A DNA stretch of 21,343 nt from Perkinsus olseni (GCA_013115135.1 JABANP010000707.1:1-21343); one strand, 5' to 3'; shown: positions 1 to 10,232, counted from the stretch's first letter. Program-made: numbers and translations. Notes: generated by a model not told the origin, from the sequence alone.

Positions 1-1231
1 TGAATTGGTTATTATTTTGGATGTCACCTGATCTACGTTAGCTAGCAGGAGCGGCTTCACCAAGTCCGGATCGACACCCATTGAGAGTAGGATAGCAACA
101 AGGCCTGCAACAATCGGTGCCGAGGCTGATGTACCATCGAAATACCTCAACCTACCGTTCTTGTCACGACCACTAAAGACTCGTGTACCGTAAGCTGCGA
201 CATCTACCCTTTCGCCCCCAGTTGGACTTTGGGTGTAGAACGTTCTGACTCCTGTCGTTGTCCAGGTTAGCGACGCAGATACCAAGTGGGCCACCAAACC
301 AGCAAGGGTATTTGTCAGAGGCTTCGTCACCACGGTTGCCGGCTGAAGACACGAGTAAGATGCCATTCAGCTGCGCAGAGCGTAGAGCGCTCCATATCAG
401 ACTCTGTTGGGCCGAGTTCAATCTGCTGAAATAGTATCCAAACCAAATTGTTATGACGTCAATCTCGAGATCGATGGCCATGTTGATAGCTTCCGAGAAA
501 AACGACAAAAGAGTGTTTCCTTTGTCATCGAATATCTGCAGCGGCACCAATATGACATTGGGAGCAACTCCAGCCATACCAGCCGAGTTGTTAATCTTAG
601 CTGCGAGGATTTTGGATACTTCAGTACCATGGGTTTCGCCGGTCGTTAGGTCGGTCGACTGGGTGACGAAGTTCCAACCCCCTTCCAAAAAGCCGCCACT
701 TTTCTTCGCCAACGTTCCCTTCAAAGGAGCGAAATCGGGGTCGGTCCAGTCGACACCGGTATCGATGACGGCCGCCTTGACCGTCCGAGTAACATGAGGG
801 CTAGCGAGTTGCCATACCTCACCCATCTCCATCCACTCGAGATGCTTCTGGTAGTCGGCATCAGGATCGTTCACGCGCAGCTCGCCATCGAGTCCGATGA
901 TCTCACCGCTAGCATCTTCAGCGCATTCAGACTGCAATGACAGCTTGCTGCTGGCCGATGTTACGAAGCTGCAGAGAGTTTCGCTACCGATGGTGTGGGG
1001 TGGAGTCTGAACCACTTGCGAGTGAACATATTCAAGAGTGGTGATCTCAGCGGTGTCCAAGAAGGAGGCAACTTCCGGGTCGGGAGTGAAACCGGCCTTT
1101 GTCAGCATACTAGGCAGCTGACGAATGTTGACATCACCGGTAGCAGACTTGATGGATACGATAGTGCTGCTCGGATCAGCTGTGGCATCGACCAGCGAAG
1201 CGAAGGAACATGCCAATGGGATGATGCGCAT
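1..1231 (-). pseudogene. Subtilisin-like serine protease, copy A (S8 family; frameshifted, cut by window edge)
   Basis: This encodes a secreted peptidase of the subtilisin (S8A) family that would cleave proteins outside the cell or in a secretory compartment. The ATG at 1231 is chosen because it gives a hydrophobic signal-like start (MRIIPLACSFASLV) and aligns with the starts of copies B and C. A pro-region follows, then the mature start around residue 120 (NDPDADYQKH). The catalytic Asp is at about residue 157 (VIDTGVDW), His at 201 (ETHGTEV) and the oxyanion Asn at 299 (SSAGN); the alignment to copy C is ungapped this far. After residue 339 the frame is lost at a run of five C (215-219, plus strand). 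Copy C predicts one base fewer there. The downstream bases still carry, in another frame, the catalytic Ser motif (Ser codon at 127-129). The rest of the C-terminus lies beyond base 1, or after a possible donor near base 30. It is a recent pseudogene or a homopolymer sequencing error. Confidence 0.8.
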
Positions 1232-3264
1232 GAGAGGGAGACGAGAAGTCCTGAAATGCCTCAGCACATGTACAACTCCCACGCGTCAGACTGTTACGGT
1301 CGGAGCAGAGTCTCGGCTGAATCATCGGATTCCTCGACACAAGAAGAAGCACAACCCTATAATTTTGCTAATTACAAGCAGGAGGACGAAGTTGCTGCTC
1401 CTATCGTCTTGTATGATACCCAGAAATGGAGATATCGTGCATAGCCTTGGAAGACGCAGCGTAAGATACAGTGGTATCCATCCGGGAAAGCTTGTAGCGC
1501 TGTTAGACTGCTGGAATCACAAGATTTGGCTGTACGCGTGCCCATGTCCTCGCCAGAACGGTTGTGAGACACTCCACCATTTCCTTCCGTAACCCTGGTT
1601 TCACGAGTCCACACTTCGTTGCATTCATTACATCCCAGAATCATCATCTTGCGACCAAAGATGAGGCAGGATGTGAGGCCGAGGATGCGAGAATGAGAAA
1701 ATTATAGCAATCAGCCTGGCCTGGTCACCATTGAGCGATCGAGACAGTGCCTGGTGTGACAACTCGTGGGCTGATGTCCCCACTGTCTTCATCCTGTCTC
1801 CTCTCGTACTCAGGCCGATGCTGGGGCCTCATCAGTTCTGTTTTTGGAGCAGCCTAGTTGGCTATGGAAGCGCCATAGTAAACCTCACTTGCTTTCGCTC
1901 TATGTTCATGGGGCCGTCGCCACTAGGCGCAGCCGGTTCGCTCTATCTTTTTATACGCGATGACTTCATTCCTGGAAGCAGGAAGGTGAGTCACCTTAGG
2001 TGACCGGAGCAGCTCCGTCCTGGCGCTTCACCAAACGAAGTCTCTCTCTGTGCCGTCGCTGTGGGCTTGGCCCACCATCGGGGCTTCCGCGATGCCGTAG
2101 TGCATTGAATGATGCATTGAGTGCAACAAAGGAAACAAGTCGTGCACTTGTTATCGGGTGACGTGATGCCACTGTCGTCATCGGTACGCTAGCCAAGGCG
2201 AACTCGAACGTCTTCGTCACGGCCTCCCACCGATTATCGTTGGAAAGTCCAACTCGGTATCACTGCGACGACTTGAGCGCGTTGATCAGGGCAAGGCATT
2301 ATGGTTTTGAGTAACTACCCTCGGAGGGTCGTAACTCTCTTATAGGAGCGACTCAGCCGGAGGACAAGCCGGTAGCACCCTTTGCCGATGGATAGCACGC
2401 CCAGGGTGGGCGTCAACGCTGCCTGCCGATGATGAGCCGCGGTTACGGGATAAAGAGCATCTCGATTGTCGTCAAGGTGGGATTTAAGGTAACTGGCCTT
2501 GCGGTCATATGGCAAAACCCGAACAGCACTATGTCGCAACCCTGTCTCTGTATGAATTATCAAAACGATACTCGTGTACCCTACAAGCATTACCATACAG
2601 CACGGTGCTGTACTCCACGCACGTAGTAATGAAGCTGTTGAGTCTGAGTTTGCTCGCCTCTTTACCAATGATTCACGTTGAGTACCGTCCACCCGTCGTG
2701 GCCTGGAGTGTTCAGGAGTTTCGGCAGCGTTTCGGTCTGATCGACGCTATGGGACCGTAAACCTGACATCCGAAGCCACTGCCGAGTAAATTCACCTACT
2801 CCACGAGTGTTCAAGGTGTGAAGCATTCAGGTCACGGTTCGGCGTGAGAGTGAACGGCTCGGTTACGTGTCGAATCGCTGATGAAACAATCGCGTACACT
2901 ACATGGCACTCTAAGGGGTAGTAGAACTGAGTTTCCAACCTAACGAAACTAAGGCGCAGAAGTCTTGCTATAAGGTCACCAGAATGTTATCACGGGAAAG
3001 GGAACAGTGCGAATGAGCACGTCAACAGGAGTTACCAGTAAAGGTTCGCCCTGAATTAATCAACTGAGTTCGGCAGAGTGTAGCACCTTGTAAACCAGGG
3101 TAGAATCGGCGAGACCTTGAGGAGTTTCTTTCACGTGTCGTTCAGCGTCGAAGCCGTTCAAATGAAAGTTCTATTTTTAGTAGGTTTAACAACTAATTCT
3201 TATCTGTCTCAATACTACTCAGTTGTTGAAGACAATCCTCGGCTTCCCTCTATCTGGCCACTCA
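1232..3264. other. About 2 kb without a recognised gene
   Basis: The first roughly 100 bases next to copy A resemble the 5' flank of copy C (a shared GAGAGGGAG...AGAAGTC block and an AGCAGA-TCTC block), so both promoters derive from one ancestor. Beyond that no protein family, rRNA or tRNA is recognised on either strand. The open frames of 60-150 codons look random in composition. One short signal-peptide-like ORF at 2629-2760 is listed separately. Confidence 0.5.
2629..2760 (+). CDS. Possible small secreted peptide or first exon (hypothetical)
   Basis: A 43-codon ORF starts with a classic signal-peptide layout: Met-Lys, then a Leu/Ser/Ala-rich hydrophobic stretch (MKLLSLSLLASLP), followed by a polar tail. 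The frame is open upstream to an earlier ATG at 2509, which would bury the hydrophobic segment. A GTAAAC near the stop could be a splice donor, so it might be a first exon. No homologue is recognised and there is no supporting context. It may well be chance. Confidence 0.2.
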   Translation: MKLLSLSLLASLPMIHVEYRPPVVAWSVQEFRQRFGLIDAMGP

Positions 3265-3402
3265 ATGGAGGTTCGGCTCAGCGAGGGCGAGGCTTCATCA
3301 ACAGGGGCGGTTGCCGCAGCCCCATTCATAGCGGGGGCTACTGCCGGCCTTGTATGCGACGCTACTGTCTTTCCGATGGACACCATTCGGGTTCGCCAAC
3401 AG
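3265..3402 (+). CDS. Mitochondrial carrier family protein, probable first exon (5' fragment)
   Basis: From the ATG at 3265 the frame gives a short acidic leader followed by the first half of a mitochondrial carrier (SLC25, PF00153) repeat: a Gly/Ala-rich first transmembrane helix (IAGATAGLVCD) ending in the carrier signature PxDxx[KR]x[RK]xQ, here FPMDTIRVRQQ (Pro-Met-Asp ... Arg, Arg, Gln). Family members are inner-membrane transporters of metabolites or cofactors. The signature resembles the S-adenosylmethionine/mitoferrin branch, but the substrate cannot be fixed from 46 residues. The exon ends at CAG|GTGAGG (donor at 3403). The frame stays open to 3660, but that part has no carrier character. 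The matching last exons are at 8149-8756. The region expected between them, roughly 90-110 residues, is not visible. Confidence 0.6.
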
Positions 3403-3671
3403 GTGAGGCCAGGGCTTCGTCAGCCGCAGCCGTTGCTCCTCCGGATGCAACCGCTGCACCTGTTGCAACCTTCTCAGGCAAGATATCGAGCTCTTTCTAC
3501 TGTTGCCGCGGCAGAGAGTATCGCTCGACCGGGTAGATTCTGGTCTGCAGTAGCATGGATGCAGCGCTACTCGGTCTGGAAAGAAGCCTCGTCGATCTCA
3601 AAGAAGCCACCCGAACTTAGGCAGCCGAAGCCTAATTGGCGCAGAGGTGGTAGCGCCTGATACCTAGCTGA

Positions 3672-3742
3672 TCACCAGGGATCGATCCCGACAGTCAGCC
3701 ATCTGGCAGTGGGGTGCCACAACCGCCGAGCTACGACGGGTC
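3672..3742 (-). other. Degenerate tRNA-like sequence (possible tRNA pseudogene or SINE head)
   Basis: On the minus strand, TAGCTCGGCGG fits the tRNA A box. About 45 nt further on, GGATCGATCCC resembles the B box and T arm, so the spacing is that of a normal tRNA. The acceptor ends do not pair and no convincing anticodon stem forms, so it is not a working tRNA as read. It could be a tRNA relic, the head of a tRNA-derived SINE, or chance. Confidence 0.25.
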
Positions 3743-4867
3743 ATTTCTCTAGCATCTTTTCGCAAAAATGCTTTAAGCTTAAGTATCCCGCCGAGTCGCT
3801 CGTCTACATCGTGGGCCAGTGCAAATTGCACCATTCTTCAGTCGCCAAGTGAACCGAATAGGCCAAGACAACATTCGACAATGGCTCTACGGATCGGAAG
3901 TTACCACTTCGATCTGATAACCATTGTGGTTCATGCCATCAGCTCAAGCTTCGTCCACCATACATATCAGACGATCAGCGAGCCTCGCTCAGCGAGGCGG
4001 CATGAATCGGGCGTGATATACATTAGGAACTCCGAAGACGGAGTACTGCTTGTTGTTATGCGGTCAATAGGGTGTTGGGATGGACCAACTTCGAGTCGTA
4101 AACATCAGTCTGCACTACTCTAGGAATGGACGGAGCTTTCCCATCTCATACATAGGAAGGGGAGAAACCTTCCAGTTACGACCTCGAGACCGCGCGATAA
4201 AACCCATGTCTTCGCTTGCTTCGGCTTGTAACTCATCGCGAATAAAAAGCCAGTGGGTTTTCATGTGGGTTATTTGGGTTGTGGATTTAACACACCAGGA
4301 GAGCGCGAACAGACTGACGACAAGTCGCGGATCTCTAGTACATTCGTTGGGACGTTACCATGCTGAGGTAAATCCCGGAGTGTTTTATCGACGGTCAAAC
4401 GGGGACGAAAGGGACGGGATGCGTGTGCTAGCGACACTGAATAGAGCACTCCAGGATGATGCAGTTTCTCGTATTGCTTAACATGGCCGAGTTGTAAAAT
4501 TCTAGTACCGTGGTATTTTGTTCTCGCCAGAAGAAAGACGGCTCTGCGAGCCGCGTGAACCGGAGCCCTTCTGCCTGTCAGTTTGTAATAATGTTTATTC
4601 GGCGAACGATTTGAGTGGCTCTGCAGCCTCAGACTGAGGCCCTCAGTATTTGAGCCACCTGCAGCTCTTTTGGCACAAGGGCGCAAGTACCCCGGGTTTT
4701 TCAACACGATTTCCATTCAAGAACTTTGAATCAAAGTAGTTATCCCTTGATTCAATCATCGTTGCGGTGTCGATACGCCGCTCGAGGAGATTGTTGGGTC
4801 GTTGGTCCGGTGTGTGATTGGTTGGTTGGGCCAAGTGTGATCAGAGCCTATTTTTTAGTGCTACGCT

Positions 4868-4886
4868 GACTCAGCGTCGCTGAGTC
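4868..4886. repeat. Perfect 9-bp inverted repeat with 1-nt loop
   Basis: GACTCAGCG and CGCTGAGTC are separated by a single T, inside a larger run rich in CTGA/TCAG. It is a short hairpin or dyad without an obvious partner. It lies about 270 bp upstream of the copy B start, so it could be a protein-binding dyad, but nothing else supports that. Confidence 0.5.
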
Positions 4887-5151
4887 GATCCATGTTGCGA
4901 TCCATAAAGGATAATCCATTCAGGCAACCGCCCTCAAGGATATTCCCGTCACGCGCGAGTTCGGTGACCCGGAAAAAGGCCACCGGGGTCACACGCGGTG
5001 ACGCGATGCCATCACTCCCACCCGTTGCCGCTAAGCTTTCGGAAAATCACCTGCCATTCACACAGTAGGATTCAAACATCCCTGGACCATACGAGAAGGC
5101 ACGGGCACGGCAATGGATATAAGCCATATGTTGTTAGGTGTTATGCCCACC

Positions 5152-6566
5152 ATGCGAATCCCATTGGCATGCTCTTTCGCTTCGCTGGTCGGCGCCACCG
5201 ATCCTCCAAGCAGCACTATCGTATCCATCAACTCTGCTACCGGTGATGTTGACGTCAGTCAGCTGCCTGGAATGCTGAGGGACGCCGGTTACACTCCCGA
5301 CCCGGAAGTTGCTTCCTTCTTGGGCACCGCTGAGATCACCACTCTTGAATATGTCCACTCCCAGGTGGTGCAGACTCCACCTCACACAATCGACAGCGAA
5401 GCTCTCTGCAACTTCGTTACATCGGCCAGCAGGAAGCTGTCATTGCAGTCTGAATGTGCTGCAGATGCCAACGGCGAAGCCTTTGGTGGTCGCGAACAAA
5501 GACCGCCGAGAACAAAAGAAGCGAAATCGGCAAAGCTCGATATGGACCTGCACGTGAACGACCCCGATGCCGCCCACCAGAAGCATCTCAAGTGGATGGA
5601 CATGGGCAAGGTTTGGCGACTTGCCTTTCCTCATGTCAAACGAAGGGTCACGGTGCCACCGTGACGGTGGCCGTGATGGACTCCGGTATCAACTGGAACG
5701 ATCCTGATTTCGCCCCCTTGAAAGGAAGAATCAAGAAAAAGAGCGGCAGGTACTTAGACGGTGGCTGGAACTTTATCACCGATTCATCAATCATGACGTT
5801 CGTGGACTCTCACGGTACCAACGTGTGCAAAATCCTCGCCGCCAAGGGTAACAACTCGGTTGGTATAGCTGGAGTAGCTCCCAATGTAACATTGGTGCCA
5901 CTACAAATATTGGACGAGAACGGCAAAGGGCCTCTGTCACGGTCCTTGGCAGCCCTCCACATGGCCATGGATCTGGAGGTGGATATCGTCTCGATGTCCC
6001 TAGGATACTATTTATCGGGCGCCCAAGCACGCCTCATGCAGAGAGGACTTCGCGCTGCACAGGAGCGTGGCATAGCACTCGTGTCCGCTGTCGGATATGC
6101 CGCCGAGCTGCGTGAGGACGATTATCCTTGTCGTTACGGTGGGCCACTTGCTTTATGCGTCGCCTACATGCAAGATGACAAGACCCGTAATGTGCTGCAC
6201 ACCAACTCGGGCTGGGGCAGAAGAGTTGACGTCGCAGCTTATGGTACGAATATCTTCACTGGCCGCGATGAGAACGGCAAGTTACGGTACTTCAACGGTT
6301 CGTCAGCCGCCACTCCGATCGTCACCGCCCTTTTCGCTATCCTACTGTCAATGGATGTCGACCCGATGGTGGCGAAGCGGCTGATTCTGGATAACGTAGA
6401 CCCTGTCGAGTGTGAGATGCCCTTTCTAATGCCGCAAACGATACGAGGTGGCGCCATCAATACTCTTCGGACTGTGCAGCGCGCAATCCATCTGCTCTCT
6501 CCACACGGTCTTCATGGCAATGATGGCTCTGTCCTCAGTTCCCACGATTCTGGAGTTCTTCATTGA
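5152..6566 (+). pseudogene. Subtilisin-like serine protease, copy B (S8 family, disrupted)
   Basis: Paralogue of copies A and C. The start at 5152 (MRIPLACSFASLVGAT) matches the start of the other copies, although an in-frame ATG lies upstream at 5113. The N-terminal frame (signal-like start, pro-region, NDPDAAHQKH) runs to a stop at 5662-5664. The catalytic half continues in another frame from about 5658 to 6566. Alignment to the paralogues places a 14-nt extra segment at 5644-5657 that causes the shift. A second extra segment of 48 nt (5485-5532) adds 16 mostly charged residues in frame. The catalytic Asp (codon 5679-5681), His (5811-5813) and Ser (6303-6305) are kept, but the oxyanion Asn is Tyr (6096-6098, AVGYA instead of AAGN). 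The C-terminus differs from copy C and ends SGVLH. Frameshift plus loss of the oxyanion residue argue for a true pseudogene rather than an assembly error. Confidence 0.85.
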
Positions 6567-8061
6567 TGCCTCTACTTGTGGAGAGCTAGGAGTGCCGGAT
6601 TGGAGAGTCTACAGTCAGGACCAGGCTTCATCTTTCTCCTCAGCCCTCTGAAAGAAGCGTGTTCTTACGACTCCTTGTTTGATATCATTGTCTTCTCTGC
6701 GCACTCACCGCAGACTTTTTGATACATGAGCCAAATCGCCAGGAGGAATTTTACCCTTTTCGCTCTTACTATTCGCATAAGATCAGGACTGCTGCTTTCC
6801 GACTTCGACAATTTCCGCACACAAATCTTGCGTTGATTCGTGCTGTTCAACCTGGGATGACGGAACTGGCGGTTTGACCGCCTGATGACTCGTGGGTTCC
6901 CGAGCGATCGAATATGCGCGCAGCGATCGAATACAGCTTGTATTATACTCGCGTAAGTGGTCGAATGGAAATACTTTAACTGCACTCCAACTGCGGAACA
7001 GTGCCGATGCTGTCGCGTAGGGAAATGAGAGCCTCACTGAAACGCAGGACGCCGTTATCCTCAGTCATCGCTAGAATGCGGACGACGATGATGGTGTTCC
7101 ATTATGATGAGTCTATCACCATGAACATCGACGTTTTTGCTATCTTGCGTGAAACAGAATATCCGACCGGAACCCGTGAGTCCGCAAGTCTCCAAGCAGT
7201 CCGATCTACTCAAGAGCTCCCATACTTCGCTCCCAACTAATTCACTTTGAACCTGGAAAATGGGGCTCAGAAAATGAGAAGAATGTTGCTCAAGCCTCCC
7301 ACTATGGGACTGCCTCATCGTTACCAACTTACCACCGTGCAACTTACCGCCTCATCGTTGGTGACGATACGTACAGTAGGCAAGCAGTCTACTAAGCAGC
7401 AGACCCAATTTGAGTGAACTGGCCTCCGAAAACTTTTGAACCGATGAATGTTGGTAGCTCTACGCTCCCCGATCTTTTGCACAGCCGAACAGCGCCTAGG
7501 ATGTGGGCAACGGTTCCAGAATGAGCATAGTTCGTCGCAACGCTACAACTCGTAGCGTTACGCACTCTGGCATGCCGAGTTCCGCCTTGGAAGGGTGTAT
7601 CCCCAATACTGAAGTTCACTCCGCGCGCAACAGTGCAAAGGCGAAAATGAAGATTGCCAGCCGGACTTTCCCGCCAGAGAACGAGATAGTCAACGAAGAT
7701 CACAAACCGGTAGGGATGGGACCACGCGAGGAAGCAAGGACGAAGAAATTCGATACCTTGCTCTGGTTGTGAGCTGCCACGCTCGAACCTTGGCCCATCA
7801 CAGGCGAGAAAGACCTTTTTCCGTCGAGCCGAGAGTGGAGGAGCGCGAGCAGCGTGACCATCTCAGACTCAACGTCCATCGATGATATGTAGGACAGCAG
7901 CAACGTACAGAGGGGTTTGAAAATGAAGTAATGATCGGGAGGGACGTGGGGAGGTGAAGGTCTCCGGGCGAGGTGTCGAAGAGCTGTTGGGCCGACATTT
8001 TGGGCCCTGCTTCAGCCAAGGACCAAGAAAGGCTCGAGCACTACGCAGACTTGCGCAGAAA
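6567..8061. other. About 1.5 kb without a recognised gene
   Basis: Only short open frames of random composition are present on both strands (the longest are about 100 codons, with no domain, signal peptide or membrane pattern that can be named). A short direct repeat, AGCGATCGAATA/AGCGATCGAATAC, lies near 6905-6930. The middle exons of the carrier gene were looked for here on the plus strand and not found. Confidence 0.45.
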
Positions 8062-8151
8062 TCAGTCACCCAGACCAAAGCCATCATCACTACGAAGCTC
8101 AGACGAGCTCAATGGTAGCATACTGATAGCGTGCTGCACAGTGCACAGATT
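8062..8151 (-). pseudogene. C-terminal relic of a fourth subtilisin-like protease
   Basis: On the minus strand the last codons read NLCTVQHAIS...RSDDGFGLGD and stop at 8062. This matches the end of copy C (NALKTVEDAIR...GSDDFGLGN, stop at 10233). One 20-base stretch (ACTGTG-AG-ACGCTATCAG) differs at only two positions, and the stop context is preserved. No protease sequence is seen upstream of about 8151 on this strand: the homology stops where the carrier exon on the opposite strand begins. Only the 3' end of a paralogue survives, as a rearrangement scar rather than a gene. Confidence 0.65.
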
Positions 8152-8756
8152 GGTGCATCGACGAGCCCTCGTGCTGTTGTACGCGACATTTACCGCGAGA
8201 ATGGCATTCGAGGCTTCTTCCGCGGGTGAGTTACTTCTCTCCGGGCTCACTTTCGAGACCGCCAGGGAACTGCTCAGTGTTCAGAGCCGTCATCGGCAGC
8301 CTGACTTGGACGCCGTTGTCCGCTATTTGGTTTATGTCTTATGAGAGGCTCAAGTTGTTCGGCTGTGGTCATGAAGAGCTGGCGAAGGAGAGAAGCTGTT
8401 CGGCAGGACGGTTGGCCGCTTCCGGCTTCATCGCAGGAGTTATCGCGTGTAAGTAACCGTCCTTCTAACTCTTCTGGGGTTCCGACGAATGTCTCCCCGC
8501 AGGCATCGCCACTTCCCCGATCGATGTCGTTAAGACTCAGTACCAAGTGGCTGGCCGAGGGATTGCGTCATCCTCTTCCGCGGGGAGTCGAGCCTCGAGC
8601 GTTTCCATGATTGCCTTAGCATTACTACGGAGCGAAGGCCTCGGTGGTTTCTTCAGAGGAGTATGGGCTAAGTCTTTCTGGTATGGAACGTTCATGGCAA
8701 TTAATATCACTGTGTACGATACTGTCAAACTGTCTCTGCAAGGTTCTGACTGCTAG
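8149..8756 (+). CDS. Mitochondrial carrier family protein, C-terminal exons
   Basis: Three exons are read: about 8149-8225, 8285-8448 and 8503-8756 (stop TAG), joined by canonical introns of 59 nt (8226-8284, GTGAGT...CAG) and 54 nt (8449-8502, GTAAGT...CAG). The frame is kept across both joins. The product has the second half of one carrier repeat (VVRDIYRENGIRGFFRG, then WTPLSAIWFMSYERLK) and a complete last repeat with SPIDVVKTQ (PxDxxK) and LGGFFRGVWAKSFWYG. This is the SLC25/PF00153 fold of an inner-membrane transporter; the substrate is not clear. The upstream part is missing: exon 1 appears to be 3265-3402, about 4.7 kb away. The first exon here abuts a subtilisin relic on the other strand, so the gene is probably truncated. 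A very long intron with diverged exons is the alternative. Confidence 0.7.
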
Positions 8757-10232
8757 CGTATAGTATCAACCAGGTTTTGTCTTAGCCTCGAGCTCTTTGG
8801 TTGAAATCACGCGGTACTGTAGCTGAGCTAGGACAGCTTGTGTTGCGGTACTTGCTTGCATATCACTTAGGGGAAACTAGGTGGGGAGATGTTTCGAGCC
8901 AGAATGAGCCAATGCCACTACCCTGTAGTCTTGCAATGCACTTGAAGCGCCTTGTAACAGTGGAGTGCAGCGCTTCACTCTGCTCTCCGCTCTTCAGCAT
9001 GGCCTGAGCATCTCGCCAGTCCAGACGATTGTTATTGGGCCCATAAGCTTTATAATGTTCGTTCGACCGGCCGAAGATTCGACCTCTTCTTATGGCTTGA
9101 CGAAACTCTTCAGGGATGCTCGAGACGTACTCATGGCCAACTCTACGATTATAGGATCAGTAGTAGTAGGCAATCTGCACCCACAACACTTTGTGAGATT
9201 TTACTACATTATGACATGACAAAAGCTAACTCAATCACATCACGTCTTCCACGCAACAAACAAGAACGCATTGGTGCAACGCCTCACCACTCGACCATTG
9301 AACAGGCTGCAGATTGAGTAGAGCCCCACCAGGATGCACCAAAGCCAATCATGCACGAGCTGTTTTTCCCTGGCAGGGATTACCTCAACGACTTGTATAC
9401 TCTGTTAAGATCAACCCATCGTACACAAAAATGTTTACCTGGATGAGCTCGTGTTATCGACTGATCCGAATAATGTGAATGATCGGTTTTGATTCAATTC
9501 TTTGGTGGGAGTTTTAAGAACGCAAGCGACGCATCATTCAAACATCCCGGTCGCATTCGCTGGAGGCGTTATTGAAGTCCTTCAAGGATTGACGTTCTGT
9601 CGATCCCAAAATATTGACGCTCAACTCGATACGCGTGGGTGACAAAATGACGGTGGTTCACCCAAGGCTATCGCAACTTGCGAGTCGCAAGCGAACAAAA
9701 GATTCGACGAAAACGACAAGAACCCGTTGTTATGGGACCTAGCGAAGCAGCACGAGAGAGGATTCAAACACCTCGTCTCGGTTGCAAACTTTCAGGCTAG
9801 CACGTCGGCTCAGCCTGAGCAACGGAAAAAGACGAAAAGCAGAGACAGCCTGAACTCAATAGGAAACCCGTTACCGAGGTCGAAGTCACTGCGACAGCCC
9901 CCTCCTCCCTCGCCAGCTGTAAAGTTCACGGGGCCTACACGGCCGCATACTTATAATGAGCTTATCGGGAACCTCTCACTGAAAAGGATATAAGTTATGT
10001 TGGCAGGCATCCGCCGCATCATCATCGTCGGCTCACTGAAAATAGGCTATGGGAAATAGACGAAAGAGTTAAAAGGGGAGAAGGAGTAGTGATGGAGATG
10101 GGCAGAAGAGCAAGAAAACGTCTCTCAGCGAGGCAAAAGAAAAAAGTTCGTCCAGGTTGCAACTTGATGGGCCTGCACTTCCGGCTCTACGTCAGCAACG
10201 GAGTAAGAAAATAATCAAGCCTCGAGCGTAAG
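8757..10232. other. About 1.5 kb without a recognised gene
   Basis: This is the 3' flank of the carrier and the 3' flank of subtilisin copy C. The longest frame (9727-9993, plus, 88 codons; Ser/Lys/Pro-rich with a PPPPSP run) has no recognisable domain and may be chance. No RNA gene or repeat of note was seen. Confidence 0.45.

Larger units (their letters stand above)
3403..5151. other. Gene-free stretch between carrier fragment and subtilisin copy B
   Basis: No protein family was recognised on either strand. The Pro/Leu/Gln-rich continuation of the carrier frame (3403-3660) does not resemble a carrier repeat. The stretch holds a tRNA-like sequence (3672-3742), a short imperfect inverted repeat at about 3751-3772 (AGCAT...ATGCT around TTTTCGCAAAA), a GCCTCGCT/AGCGAGGC hairpin near 3985 and a 19-nt hairpin at 4868-4886. 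The subtilisin 5' flank begins towards 5100. Confidence 0.45.

Noticed and set aside
1731..3260. Possible rRNA or organellar segment in the gene-free left region
   Set aside because: No conserved small- or large-subunit rRNA blocks could be recognised on either strand, and the ORFs show no organellar protein.
3117..3536. 139-codon Ala/Ser/Pro-rich ORF on the plus strand overlapping the carrier first exon
   Set aside because: It overlaps the better-supported carrier frame in another frame and its composition follows the GC-rich bases. No domain or signal is visible.
3403..3660. Continuation of the carrier frame beyond 3402
   Set aside because: The residues do not resemble the second half of a carrier repeat (no EG-x-RG motif or membrane helix), and a good donor (CAG|GTGAGG) lies at 3403. 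Treated as intron or foreign sequence.
9727..9993. 88-codon plus-strand ORF with a PPPPSP run
   Set aside because: Start codon present but no recognisable domain, no signal peptide and no flanking splice or homology support. Left in the gap description.
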